From: DATBIS01 sp036556805
GTDB lineage: Bacteria; Actinomycetota; UBA4738; HRBIN12
DNA length: 50,773 nt
Direction of reading: 5' to 3'
Assembly: GCA_036556805.1 (NCBI GenBank)
Contig: DATBIS010000070.1
Span: 1 to 50,773, forward strand
The notes beneath the pieces are model-generated. The model was not told the DNA's origin, made no database searches, and saw only the letters and a list, made by a program, of their open reading frames with translations. Below are positions 16,243 through 25,019 of the stretch, in pieces. A program made the position numbers and the translations under genes. Each line of letters starts with the position of its first letter. The stretch's first letter is position 1.

Positions 16243-16328
16243 GGCTCTCCGACGTTCTCGAGCTGGTCCTCGCGGTCGCCATGCTCGTGTACCTCGGGTA
16301 CGTGCTGATCCGCCCGGAGAGGTTCTGA
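16239..16328 (+). CDS. kdpF: Potassium-transporting ATPase subunit KdpF
   Basis: The 29-residue single-helix peptide starts MRLSDVLELV and ends GYVLIRPERF; the terminal RPERF is the hallmark of KdpF. In E. coli this peptide stabilises the KdpABC complex in the membrane. Its ATG overlaps the stop of the preceding peptide, and kdpA follows after 3 bases, with the GGAGAGG ribosome site for kdpA lying inside the kdpF end. The length equals the family norm. Confidence 0.9.
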   Translation: MRLSDVLELVLAVAMLVYLGYVLIRPERF

Positions 16329-16331
16329 ACC

Positions 16332-18002
16332 GTGATCACCATCGTCGTCTACTCGCTCTTGCTGATCGCGATCACGCCGCCGCTCGGCGCCTACATGTAT
16401 CGCGTCTACACGAGGACCGAGAACGGTCGGCTCGAGCGGGTGGTCTACCGGCTGATCGGGGTGAACCCCGACGCCGAGCATTCGTGGCGCCGCTACGCCT
16501 CCCTGGTGCTTTGGTTCAGCGCCGCCAGCATGCTGTTCGTGTACCTCGTGATGCGCTTCCAGGGACACGCTCCGCTGAATCCCGATGGACTTGCGGGGGT
16601 CAATCCCTACGTGTCCTTCAACACCGCGGCGAGCTTCACGACCAATACCAATTGGCAGACCTACGGCGGGGAGAGCACGATGAGCTATCTGACGCAGATG
16701 CTCGCGCTCACCTTCCAGAACTTCCTGTCGGCGGCCGTCGGCATGGCCGTGCTCATCGCGATGATCCGAGGGTTCACCCGGGCCGGAACCGACAACCTCG
16801 GGAACTTCTGGCGCGACACCGTTCGGGGCATCGTCTACGTCTTGATGCCCCTCTCCCTCGTCTGGGCCGTGGTCCTGTTGTGGCAGGGCGTCCCGCAGAC
16901 GATCTCCGGCGCGCTCTCCGCCGATGGCCTTCAGGGCTTCGCTCAGACGATCGCGAGGGGTCCGGTGGCGAGCCAGATCGCGATCAAGCAGCTCGGAACG
17001 AACGGCGGCGGGTTCTTCAACGTCAACTCGGCTCACCCGTTCGAGAACCCCACGCCGATCACGAACTTCATCGAGCTGGTCGCGATCCTGGGGATCCCAG
17101 CGGCCCTCACCTACACATTCGGCAAGATGGTGAACAGCGTCCGCGAGGGCTGGGGAATCTTCGCCGCCATGTGGATCCTGATGGTGGTGGGGATCGTCGC
17201 CACGTACCCCGGCGAGCGTGACGCAACGCCCGCGATGCAGGCCGCGGGCGTGTCCGCCTCCGCCCCGAACCTCGAGGGCAAGGAGGTCCGCATCGGACCC
17301 TACGAGTCGTCGCTGTGGGCCGTCGCGACCACCGATGCTTCCAACGGCAGCGTGAACTCGATGCACGACTCGTACCAGCCGCTGGGGCAGCTCGCGCCGA
17401 TGTTCAACATCGCCGTCGGCGAGGTGATCTGGGGCGGTGTGGGGAGCGGCCTCTACGGAATGATCTTCTACGTCGTCATCGCGGTCTTCATCGGCGGCCT
17501 CATGGTGGGCCGCACGCCCGAGTATCTCGGCAAGAAGATCAAGGCGAGACAGGTGAAGTACGTCGTCATCGCCGTGCTCGTCCCCTTCCTCGTGGCACTG
17601 GGCTTCACCGCCGCAGCCGTCGTGCTCCCAACCGGGCTCGGCGGACGGCTGAACACGGGCCCTCACGGATTCAGCGAGATCTTCTACGCGTACCTGTCGC
17701 AGGGCAACAACAACGGGTCGGCGTTTGCGGGCCTGACGGCAAGCGGCCCCTGGTACGCGGTCACCGGCGGCATCGCGATGCTGATCTCGCGCTTCGTCCC
17801 GCTCGTCGCAGCGCTCGCGCTTGGCGCGAGCGTCGGCAAGGAGGGCACCGTGCCCTTCACCGCGGGAACGCTTCGAACGGACACACCGCTGTTCGCCGGG
17901 TTGCTGATCGGCGTGGTCGTGATCATCGGCGCGCTCACGTTCCTCCCCGGCCTTGCACTCGGCCCGATCGTCGAGCATCTCACGCACGGAAGGCTGTTCT
18001 GA
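16332..18002 (+). CDS. kdpA: Potassium-transporting ATPase subunit A
   Basis: The 556-residue protein is the K+-channel-like subunit of the Kdp P-type pump. It has about ten membrane helices and the four selectivity-filter-type loops of the SKT superfamily. Diagnostic strings are NPDGLAGVNPYVSFNTAASF, TNTNWQTYGGE and LGTNGGGFFNVNSAHPFENP. It binds K+ on the outside and feeds it into the tunnel to KdpB. The start is GTG 16332, 9 bases after a GGAGAGG site. The stop overlaps the kdpB ATG by one base (TGATG). Length and motifs are normal for the family. Confidence 0.96.
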   Translation: MITIVVYSLLLIAITPPLGAYMYRVYTRTENGRLERVVYRLIGVNPDAEHSWRRYASLVLWFSAASMLFVYLVMRFQGHAPLNPDGLAGVNPYVSFNTAASFTTNTNWQTYGGESTMSYLTQMLALTFQNFLSAAVGMAVLIAMIRGFTRAGTDNLGNFWRDTVRGIVYVLMPLSLVWAVVLLWQGVPQTISGALSADGLQGFAQTIARGPVASQIAIKQLGTNGGGFFNVNSAHPFENPTPITNFIELVAILGIPAALTYTFGKMVNSVREGWGIFAAMWILMVVGIVATYPGERDATPAMQAAGVSASAPNLEGKEVRIGPYESSLWAVATTDASNGSVNSMHDSYQPLGQLAPMFNIAVGEVIWGGVGSGLYGMIFYVVIAVFIGGLMVGRTPEYLGKKIKARQVKYVVIAVLVPFLVALGFTAAAVVLPTGLGGRLNTGPHGFSEIFYAYLSQGNNNGSAFAGLTASGPWYAVTGGIAMLISRFVPLVAALALGASVGKEGTVPFTAGTLRTDTPLFAGLLIGVVVIIGALTFLPGLALGPIVEHLTHGRLF

Positions 18003-20077
18003 TGTCGGTGCAGGCGCCCACGCCCTCCTCGTCGGCTCCGGTCGAACGAGCCTCCACCGTCCGGGCGCGTCCGCTCTTCGACCCGCCGATCGTCAAGCGC
18101 GCGATCCTGGACTGCTTCGTCAAGCTGAACCCGCGCACGCTGATGCGCAACCCCGTCATCTTCGTGACGGAGATCGTGTCGGCGGTCGTCACGGTCCGGA
18201 TCGCCACCGACGTCGTGAGCGGGGGGCCGGTCGCGTTCGACACGGCGATCGGGCTCGGCCTCTGGTTCACGGTGCTCTTCGCGAACTTCGCGGAGGCGAT
18301 GGCCGAGGGGCGAGGCAAGGCCCAGGCCGACTCGCTGCGGAAGACCCGCGCGGATCTCATCGCGCGGCGGCTGACCTCCGGTGGCGGGGAGGAGACGGTC
18401 CCGGCGTCGGAGCTTCGCGCGGGCGACATCGTGGTCGTCTCCGCGGGCGAGCTGATCCCGGGCGACGGCGAGATCGTCGAAGGCATCGCATCCGTCGACG
18501 AGTCGGCGATCACCGGCGAGTCGGCGCCCGTCATCCGAGAGTCCGGCGGCGACCGTTCCGCGGTCACCGGCGGCACGAAGGTGCTGTCCGACTGGATCAG
18601 GGTCGAGATCACCGCCCAGCCGGGCGAGTCGTTCATCGACCGCATGATCGCGCTCGTGGAGGGCGCCGAACGGCAGAAGACGCCGAACGAGATCGCCCTG
18701 TCCCTGCTGCTCGTGAAGTTCACGATTATCTTCCTGATGGTGATCGTTGCGCTGCAACCGTTCGCGATCTACTCGGGACGCCGGGTCAGCGACGCCGTCC
18801 TCATTGCCTTGTTCGTCTGTTTGATCCCCACCACCATCGGCGGCCTGCTGTCCGCGATCGGCATCGCCGGCATGGACCGGCTCGTGCAACGCAACGTGCT
18901 CGCCATGAGCGGCCGCGCGGTCGAGGCCGCAGGGGACGTGTCGACGCTGCTCCTGGACAAGACCGGAACGATCACGCTGGGCAACCGCCAGGCGGTCGCG
19001 TTCTTCCCTGCACCCGGCGTCGACGAGCGCGAGTTCGCCGAGGTCGCGCAGGTGGCCTCACTGGCCGACGAAACTCCGGAGGGACGCTCGATCGTCGTGC
19101 TCGCCAAGCAGCTGTTCGGGCTGCGTGAGCGCGAGCTTCTCGAGACCCGAGCCCAATTCGTGCCCTTCACGGCCCAGACGAGGATGAGCGGCGTCGATCT
19201 GGACGGCACCGAGATCCGGAAGGGCGCCGTGGACGCCGTCGTTGGTTGGTCCGGCCGGGAGCTTCCGTCGGACCTCAGGGCCGAGGTGGAGCGGATCGGC
19301 CGGGCCGGCGGGACACCACTGGCGGTCGCGAAGGACCGCGTGCCGATGGGCGTGATCGAGCTCAAGGACATCATCAAGATGGGTCTCGTCGAACGGTTCG
19401 CGCAGCTCAGGAAGATGGGCATCCGGACCGTGATGATCACCGGCGACAACCCCTTGACCGCCGCCGCGATCGCGCAGGAATCCGGCGTGGACGATTTCCT
19501 CGCCGAGGCCACGCCCGAGACCAAGATGGCGCTGATCCGGCGGGAGCAGGAGGGCGGCATCCTCGTGGCGATGACCGGGGACGGGACGAACGACGCCCCG
19601 GCGCTCGCTCAGGCCGACGTCGGCGTCGCGATGAACACGGGAACGTCGGCCGCGAAGGAAGCGGGGAACATGGTCGACCTCGACTCGAACCCCACGAAGC
19701 TGATGGACATCGTCGAGATCGGGAAGCAGCTGCTCATCACGCGCGGCTCGTTGACGACGTTCTCGATCGCGAACGACGTGTCGAAGTACTTCGCGATCAT
19801 CCCGGCGATGTTCGCGGGCACCCTGCCCGCGCTGAACACGCTGAACATCATGGACCTGCGAACGCCCGAGTCCGCGATCCTCTCGGCGGTGATCTTCAAC
19901 GCGGTCATCATCGTGTTGCTGGTACCGCTCGCCCTGCGAGGCGTCCGCTACGTTCCGATCGGCGCCGAGGCGCTCCTGCGGCGGAACCTGCTCATCTACG
20001 GCCTCGGTGGCATCATCGCCCCGTTCGTCGGCATCAAGCTCATCGACCTGCTGCTCACGGCGGTGCATTTCCCATGA
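18002..20077 (+). CDS. kdpB: Potassium-transporting ATPase subunit B (P-type ATPase catalytic subunit)
   Basis: The 691-residue P-type ATPase has the phosphorylated aspartate at Asp319 in LLLDKTGTITLGN, the actuator motif ITGES (about residues 170-174) and the hinge MTGDGTNDAPALAQADVGVA. The TGES serine corresponds to the inhibitory phosphoserine site known in E. coli KdpB, so post-translational inhibition is possible here. It hydrolyses ATP and moves K+ inward with KdpA. ATG 18002 overlaps the kdpA stop, and the TGA at 20077 overlaps kdpC. The family length is normal and all catalytic residues are present. Confidence 0.97.
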   Translation: MSVQAPTPSSSAPVERASTVRARPLFDPPIVKRAILDCFVKLNPRTLMRNPVIFVTEIVSAVVTVRIATDVVSGGPVAFDTAIGLGLWFTVLFANFAEAMAEGRGKAQADSLRKTRADLIARRLTSGGGEETVPASELRAGDIVVVSAGELIPGDGEIVEGIASVDESAITGESAPVIRESGGDRSAVTGGTKVLSDWIRVEITAQPGESFIDRMIALVEGAERQKTPNEIALSLLLVKFTIIFLMVIVALQPFAIYSGRRVSDAVLIALFVCLIPTTIGGLLSAIGIAGMDRLVQRNVLAMSGRAVEAAGDVSTLLLDKTGTITLGNRQAVAFFPAPGVDEREFAEVAQVASLADETPEGRSIVVLAKQLFGLRERELLETRAQFVPFTAQTRMSGVDLDGTEIRKGAVDAVVGWSGRELPSDLRAEVERIGRAGGTPLAVAKDRVPMGVIELKDIIKMGLVERFAQLRKMGIRTVMITGDNPLTAAAIAQESGVDDFLAEATPETKMALIRREQEGGILVAMTGDGTNDAPALAQADVGVAMNTGTSAAKEAGNMVDLDSNPTKLMDIVEIGKQLLITRGSLTTFSIANDVSKYFAIIPAMFAGTLPALNTLNIMDLRTPESAILSAVIFNAVIIVLLVPLALRGVRYVPIGAEALLRRNLLIYGLGGIIAPFVGIKLIDLLLTAVHFP

Positions 20078-20658
20078 TGCGCAACGCGATCCGAGCCCTC
20101 TTCGCGACCGTCGTGTTCGCCTTCCTGACCGGGCTGATCTACCCCTTGGCGTTGACCGTCGTCGCGCGGGTGGTGTTCACCAACCAGGCCGACGGGTCGC
20201 CGATCACCGTCGACGGCAAGGTCGTGGGTAGCGCGTTGATCGGTCAGCCGTGGGACGGCCCCGAGTGGTTCTACGGACGTCCCTCCGCGATCGCAGAACC
20301 TTACGACGCGTCCGCGTCGTCCGGGTCCAATCTCGGGCCCCTCTCCCAGGCCCTCGCCGACGCCATCACCGAACGGGTGCAGGCGATCGTCGAGCTCGAA
20401 GGGCCGTACCACCCCGGACTCACCGCGGCCGCCATCCCCGTCGACCTCCTCACGGCCTCGTCGAGCGGCCTCGACCCCGACATCTCTCCTGCAGCCGCGA
20501 TCTTCCAGGCTCCGCGGATCGCCGCCGAACGGCAGATCTCGCTCCAGCGGGTGCTCGCGCTCATCGACGCGAACACCTCGGGTCGAACGCTCGGCTTCCT
20601 CGGGGAGCCACGCGTCAACGTGCTCGAGCTCAACCTCGCGCTCGAGGCGCAGGTCTGA
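20074..20658 (+). CDS. kdpC: Potassium-transporting ATPase subunit C
   Basis: The 194-residue protein has one N-terminal membrane helix (about residues 8-30) and a periplasm-side domain. KdpC motifs include TGLIYPLALTVVARVVF, ALIGQPWDGPEWFYGRPSA and SGSNLGP. The end of the domain, SLQRVLALIDANTSGRTLGF, matches the conserved KdpC C-terminus. It assists K+ binding and ATP affinity of the pump. Two consecutive ATGs occur; the first (20074) forms an ATGA overlap with kdpB. Its stop overlaps the next small frame. Confidence 0.95.
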   Translation: MMRNAIRALFATVVFAFLTGLIYPLALTVVARVVFTNQADGSPITVDGKVVGSALIGQPWDGPEWFYGRPSAIAEPYDASASSGSNLGPLSQALADAITERVQAIVELEGPYHPGLTAAAIPVDLLTASSSGLDPDISPAAAIFQAPRIAAERQISLQRVLALIDANTSGRTLGFLGEPRVNVLELNLALEAQV

Positions 20659-21083
20659 TGCTCGGCGCGGTGGAGCATCCCCGCCGCCTGGTCATCGTGC
20701 TCGGGAGACGGCCCGCCTTCGACGTCGAAAGTGTCGCTCGCTCGGCCTCGTCGGAGGGGATCCCATTGCTGTTCCTGAGTCTCGGATACCCCGTCGGTCG
20801 CGCCCAAGCCGAGCTCGTGGCGGCCGCCGTGGAGCTTTCCGTCGAGCTCGGCGTTCACTTCGAGGCGGTGCTCGTTCCGGACGAGGGACGGCTCCTCGAG
20901 CACTTCAACGAGGGCGACGATGTGACGTTCGTCCTCGAGCCACGTGAGGGTCGGCGACTCCGAGCAAAGCTTCGTGGACGCGGTCGAGCCCGGACCGACG
21001 GGTCTACTGCTCCCGGCGCGCGATCACGTGGATATCGACGTTCGACGCTCGTCGGATCAGGTGGTTCACGAACGAGCCGCTGA
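20658..21083 (+). CDS. Small USP-like protein at the end of the kdp operon, probably frameshifted
   Basis: The ATG at 20658 overlaps the kdpC stop (TGATG). The first ~95 residues look protein-like: RRLVIVLGRRPAF, LLFLSLGYPVGRAQAELVAA, HFEAVLVPDEGRLLEHF, a beta-alpha pattern reminiscent of a universal stress protein half. After about position 20948 this frame turns Arg/Gly-rich with poor GC at third positions, while the next frame (stop at 21111) reads SFVDAVEPGPTGLLLPARDH with the expected GC3. A one-base indel near the GGG at 20948-20950, real or from sequencing, is likely. The 3' end overlaps the convergent KdpD-N gene by 80 bases. Function unknown; a K+-linked USP role is only inferred. 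Confidence 0.5.
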   Translation: MLGAVEHPRRLVIVLGRRPAFDVESVARSASSEGIPLLFLSLGYPVGRAQAELVAAAVELSVELGVHFEAVLVPDEGRLLEHFNEGDDVTFVLEPREGRRLRAKLRGRGRARTDGSTAPGARSRGYRRSTLVGSGGSRTSR

Positions 21084-22194
21084 TCAACTCCCGCCAACGA
21101 GGCCGGAGTGATTCGCCGACGATGATCTGCGTCACGTGCTGCCGGTAGGCGAAGCCGAGGACGGCGTCGACGGGGTCGTCTCCCTCCAGGATCTGGAACT
21201 CCCCACCGAGCTCCCCGACGAGTCTCGCCATTCGTCCGATCCACTCGGTGTCCGCCTTCGCCTCCGCCGGTGCCACGTTGACGACGACCAACTCACCTCG
21301 AGAACGTTGCGCGAGGCGTGCCCCGCGGCGGACGAGATCCTCTGCAACCGAAGGACGTGAGACGCAGACGAGCACCCGCTCGCGCGTTTCGGGTGTGCCG
21401 GACTTCGACCAACGGGCAAGGAGATCCTCGTCGACCTGGTTGGCCACGCGCATCAACGCGAGGTCGCGAAGGGCCGTGAGGTTCTCGAGCGTGAAGAACC
21501 GGCGAAGTGCCAGCTCGGCCTTGCGCGGGTCCGGGTAGACGTTCCCGTGCATCATTCGGCGCTGCAGCGCGTGCGGCGACATGTCCACCAACTCGACCTG
21601 ATCGGCCAGATCGAGCATCCAGTCCGGAACGGTTTCCAGCTGGCGGATGCCCGTGACGTGGGCAACCACGTCGTTCAGGCTGGCCAAATGCTGGACGTTG
21701 AGCGTCGTGATGACGACGATGCCGGCCGACACGACGTCCAACACATCCTCCCAGCGCTTCGCTCGGCGGCTCCCTGGAACGTTCGTGTGGGCGAGCTCGT
21801 CGATCAAGGCAACCTCGGGTGCCCGCGCGATCAGCGCCTCGGTGTCCATCTCCTCGAATGTGGTTCCCCGGTACTCGAGCCGGCGCGGGGGGATGACCTC
21901 GAGCCCCTCGGCTTGCTCCCTCGTTTGGGAGCGTCCGTACGTTTGCACCACACCGATGACGACGTCCGTGCCGCGTGAGAGGCGGCGCCGCCCCTCGCTC
22001 AGCATCGCGTACGTCTTGCCCACGCCCGGCGCGGCTCCGAGATAGATGCGGAGCGCGGCTCGCTTCTGCGCGGCCGCATCCTCCCGCGACCAGGCGGTGT
22101 CGAGCACCGGCTCGAGGACCTCCCGGCCGGTAAGGGCCTCGACCGATTCCGACTCCGAAGCCGTGGTCTCGCTCACGACGTCATCATCCAGCAC
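21004..22194 (-). CDS. Stand-alone KdpD N-terminal sensor domain plus USP domain (no kinase)
   Basis: The 396-residue soluble protein has an N-KdpD domain (about residues 45-255) with Walker A-like LGAAPGVGKTYAML, IGVVQTYGR, the Walker B-like region ALIDELAHTNVPGSRRAKRW and the long VITTLNVQHLASLNDVV. A USP domain (about 270-390) follows, containing VLVCVSRPSVAEDLVRRGAR and QIIVGESLRPRWREL. It ends just where the DUF4118 membrane part of full KdpD would start; no DUF4118, HisKA or HATPase is present. In E. coli KdpD this part is cytosolic and modulates the kinase in response to ATP and K+. The start is taken as GTG 22194, without a clear ribosome site. It probably works in trans with kinase 2 and perhaps kinases 1 and 3. 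Confidence 0.87.
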   Translation of the reverse strand: MLDDDVVSETTASESESVEALTGREVLEPVLDTAWSREDAAAQKRAALRIYLGAAPGVGKTYAMLSEGRRRLSRGTDVVIGVVQTYGRSQTREQAEGLEVIPPRRLEYRGTTFEEMDTEALIARAPEVALIDELAHTNVPGSRRAKRWEDVLDVVSAGIVVITTLNVQHLASLNDVVAHVTGIRQLETVPDWMLDLADQVELVDMSPHALQRRMMHGNVYPDPRKAELALRRFFTLENLTALRDLALMRVANQVDEDLLARWSKSGTPETRERVLVCVSRPSVAEDLVRRGARLAQRSRGELVVVNVAPAEAKADTEWIGRMARLVGELGGEFQILEGDDPVDAVLGFAYRQHVTQIIVGESLRPRWRELISGSFVNHLIRRASNVDIHVIARREQ

Positions 22195-22268
22195 GGCCGG
22201 CCGCCACGCCCCGGGTCCTTACGACACCCGAACGTGTCGACCTCGAGGTGGGAGCTCTGCCTTCCCGC

Positions 22269-22297
22269 AGGTCAGGGTCCAGGTTCATCCATATACT
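22269..22297 (+). promoter_or_regulatory. Promoter of the membrane pyrophosphatase gene
   Basis: TATACT at 22292-22297 is a near-consensus -10 hexamer. A poor AGGTCA lies 17 bases upstream. Transcription would start near 22304, giving a ~60-base leader whose first bases can fold into the hairpin listed next. Confidence 0.5.
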
Positions 22298-22302
22298 GCT
22301 CG

Positions 22303-22331
22303 GGTTCCCGGGGGTGGTGTGGCCGGGAGCC
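22303..22331 (+). other. 5'-terminal hairpin in the hppA leader
   Basis: GGTTCCCGG (22303-22311) can pair with CCGGGAGCC (22323-22331), nine pairs including one G-U, around an 11-base loop. It sits at the predicted 5' end of the hppA mRNA and has no following T run, so it is not a terminator; protection of the 5' end is possible. Confidence 0.35.
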
Positions 22332-22365
22332 GTGCCCTGACAGCTTGCGACGAGGAGGTTCTGCC

Positions 22366-24639
22366 TTGCACCTGTTGGCCCAGGAAAGCGGCCCGATCGA
22401 TGTCATCTTCCGCGCGTTCGAGAACCGCGCGCTGTGGGTGATCTTCGTCGTCTCGCTGGTCGCGCTCGCATTCGCGTACTACCTCGTGCGCGAGGTGCTC
22501 GGCGCTTCCGAGGGCACCGAGAAGATGAAGGACATCGCGCGGGCGATCCAGGAGGGTGCGAGCGCCTACCTGCGGCGCCAGTTCACGACCCTCGGCATCT
22601 TCCTCGCGATCCTCACGGTGCTGCTGTTCATCGTGCTCCCGGTGCCGAAGGACGCCGCGCACTCCGACTTCTCGATCCGGTTCGGACGCTCGCTCGCGTT
22701 CATCCTGGGTGCCGGCTTCTCCGCGCTCACCGGCTTTACGGGCATGTGGCTCGCGGTCCGGGCGAACGTGCGAACGGCGAACGCCGCACGCGAGTCGGGG
22801 CTCCGCCGCGCGATGAGGATCGCGTTCCGCGCCGGCGGCGTTGCCGGCATGTTCACGGTGGGCCTCGGGCTGCTCGGCGCCACCGTGATCCTGATGATCT
22901 ACCAGCAGGACGCCACGAGCGTGCTCGTGGGGTTTGGGTTCGGCGGCGCGCTGCTCGCGATGTTCATGCGGGTGGGCGGCGGCATCTTCACGAAGGCCGC
23001 CGACGTCGGCGCCGACCTCGTGGGGAAGGTCGAGCAAGGTATCCCCGAGGACGACCCGCGCAACGCGGCGACGATCGCCGACAACGTGGGCGACAACGTC
23101 GGCGACTGCGCCGGGATGGCCGCCGACCTGTTCGAGTCCTATGAGGTCACGCTCGTCGCGTCGCTGATCCTCGGGGCCGCGGCGTTTCAGGGGAGCGAGA
23201 TCGGCGCGATCGCCGGCGTCATGTTCCCGCTCTTCGTGCGCGCGGTCGGCGTGATCACGTCGATCGTCGGCATCCTCGCCGTGGCGCCGCGCAGCGAGGA
23301 GGAGCACGGGATGAAGGCGATCAACCGCGGGTTCTTCCTCTCCGCCGCGATCTCCGCGGCCGCCGTGTTCGTGATCTCGGCCGTGTACATGAAGAGCCCG
23401 CGCCCCGCGATCGCGGTGGTGATCGGACTGGTGCTCGCCTCGATCATCCAGGTGCTGACGCAGTACTTCACCGACACGAAGCACAAGCCGGTGCAGGAGA
23501 TCGCGGAGGCGACGGTCACCGGTCCCGCCACCACGATCCTGTCGGGCTTCTCGATCGGCCTGGAATCGACGGTGTGGTCGATCATCGTGATCGCCGGCGC
23601 GATCGTGGGGGCGTTCTTCCTCGCGGATCCCAACTCGACGAACGTCCTCGCCGAGCGCCTGTATTTCATCGCGCTCACCGGCATGGGCATGCTCACGACG
23701 GTGGGCGTGATCGTCTCGATGGACACCTACGGGCCCATCAGCGACAACGCGCAGGGCATCGCGGAGATGTCGGGCGAGTTCGAGGGGCGGCCGGCGGAGA
23801 TCCTCGGCGGGCTCGACGCCATCGGGAACTCCACGAAGGCGATCACGAAGGGGATGGCGATCGCGACCGCCGTGATCGCCGCGACCTCCCTGTTCGGCTC
23901 GTTCGAGGAAGCCCTCAAGGGCGCGGGCTTCGACTTCCAGGGCATCCGCGTCGATCACCCCGACGTGCTCGTGGGCTTGCTCCTGGGCGGTTCGGTGGCG
24001 TTCTTGTTCTCGTCGCTCGCGATCAGGGCGGTCGGCCGGGCGGCGCAGCAGGTGGTCGTCGAGGTGCGGAACCAGTTCCGCGACCATCCGGGCATCATGG
24101 ACTTCACCGAGAAGCCGGACTACGGAGCCGTCGTCGACATCTGCACGCGCACGTCGCTCCGCGAGCTCATGACGCCGGGTCTCCTCGCGGTGCTCTCGCC
24201 GATCATCGCCGGGTTCTTCTTGAAGGCGGAGGCGCTCGGCGCGTTCCTCGCGGGCGCGATCCTCACGGGTCAGCTCCTCGCCGTGATGTTGTCGAACGCC
24301 GGCGGCGCCTGGGACAACGCGAAGAAGTTCATCGAGGAGGGGAACTACGGCGGCAAGGGCAGCGACTCGCACAAGGCCGCCGTCATCGGGGACACCGTCG
24401 GCGACCCGTTCAAGGACACGGCCGGCCCCGCGCTCAACCCGCTCATCAAGGTCATGAACCTCGTGGCGCTGCTGATCGCCCCCCTCGTGGTGTCGCACGC
24501 GGAGGACGTCGGCGTGCGCGTCGCGGTCGTGGTCGCCGCGGTGCTCGTGCTCGGCTTCGCGATCTACCTGTCGAAGACCCGAACGTCGGAGCTCGAGGCG
24601 GAGATCCAGAAGGCGCGAGCCGCCAGCGCGGCTCGGTAG
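22366..24639 (+). CDS. hppA: Membrane-bound proton-pumping pyrophosphatase (K+-independent type)
   Basis: The 757-residue protein has about sixteen membrane helices. Signatures of the H+-PPase family are GGGIFTKAADVGADLVGKVE, DDPRNAATIADNVGDNVGDC and, near the end, GGKGSDSHKAAVIGDTVGDP. It couples PPi hydrolysis to ion pumping at the cytoplasmic membrane. At the K+-dependence position the sequence is GNSTKAITKG with Lys491; Lys at this site marks the K+-independent, H+-pumping class, Ala the K+-dependent class. The start TTG 22366 is chosen because GAGGAGG lies 7 bases before it; an upstream extension covers the promoter. The OB-fold gene follows by 17 bases. Confidence 0.93.
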   Translation: MHLLAQESGPIDVIFRAFENRALWVIFVVSLVALAFAYYLVREVLGASEGTEKMKDIARAIQEGASAYLRRQFTTLGIFLAILTVLLFIVLPVPKDAAHSDFSIRFGRSLAFILGAGFSALTGFTGMWLAVRANVRTANAARESGLRRAMRIAFRAGGVAGMFTVGLGLLGATVILMIYQQDATSVLVGFGFGGALLAMFMRVGGGIFTKAADVGADLVGKVEQGIPEDDPRNAATIADNVGDNVGDCAGMAADLFESYEVTLVASLILGAAAFQGSEIGAIAGVMFPLFVRAVGVITSIVGILAVAPRSEEEHGMKAINRGFFLSAAISAAAVFVISAVYMKSPRPAIAVVIGLVLASIIQVLTQYFTDTKHKPVQEIAEATVTGPATTILSGFSIGLESTVWSIIVIAGAIVGAFFLADPNSTNVLAERLYFIALTGMGMLTTVGVIVSMDTYGPISDNAQGIAEMSGEFEGRPAEILGGLDAIGNSTKAITKGMAIATAVIAATSLFGSFEEALKGAGFDFQGIRVDHPDVLVGLLLGGSVAFLFSSLAIRAVGRAAQQVVVEVRNQFRDHPGIMDFTEKPDYGAVVDICTRTSLRELMTPGLLAVLSPIIAGFFLKAEALGAFLAGAILTGQLLAVMLSNAGGAWDNAKKFIEEGNYGGKGSDSHKAAVIGDTVGDPFKDTAGPALNPLIKVMNLVALLIAPLVVSHAEDVGVRVAVVVAAVLVLGFAIYLSKTRTSELEAEIQKARAASAAR

Positions 24640-24656
24640 ACCGCAGTCCCGAGCCT

Positions 24657-25016
24657 ATGGGCGCGCTCCGACGGTTCCTGCAGCGGTTCACGGAGAGCGA
24701 TCAGACGCGCCTCGCGCACGAGATCCGGGCGTGGGCGGCGACGGTTCCCGACGCGACGCCGATCGCCGAGGCGCCTGCGCGCGGGCGCGTGAAGATCGCC
24801 GGGGTCGTGAACCGGATCACGGTGCTGCCGATGGAGGGCAACGAGATGCTCGAGGCACTCGTGTCCGACGGGACCGGGGAGGTCACCGTCGTGTTCATGG
24901 GGCGCCGGTCGATCCCCGGCCTCTCGCTCGGCACGCGCGTCCTCGTCGAGGGCGCGCTCGGCGAGGTGCGCGGGCATGCGCGGATCGTGAACCCTAGGTT
25001 CGAGCTCGTGGGCTGA
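24657..25016 (+). CDS. OB-fold nucleic-acid-binding domain protein
   Basis: The 119-residue protein has an N-terminal helix (about residues 1-30) and one OB-fold (about 40-118): GRVKIAGVVNRITVLP, EALVSDGTGEVTVVFMGR, LGTRVLVEGALGEVRG, RIVNPRFELV. This strand order resembles tRNA-anticodon/RecG-type OB domains; small actinobacterial proteins of this kind are annotated only as DNA/RNA-binding OB-fold. The start is the ATG 17 bases after the hppA stop. It may be co-transcribed with hppA, although no functional link is known. It ends 3 bases from the convergent beta-propeller gene. Confidence 0.7.
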   Translation: MGALRRFLQRFTESDQTRLAHEIRAWAATVPDATPIAEAPARGRVKIAGVVNRITVLPMEGNEMLEALVSDGTGEVTVVFMGRRSIPGLSLGTRVLVEGALGEVRGHARIVNPRFELVG

Positions 25017-25019
25017 CGC

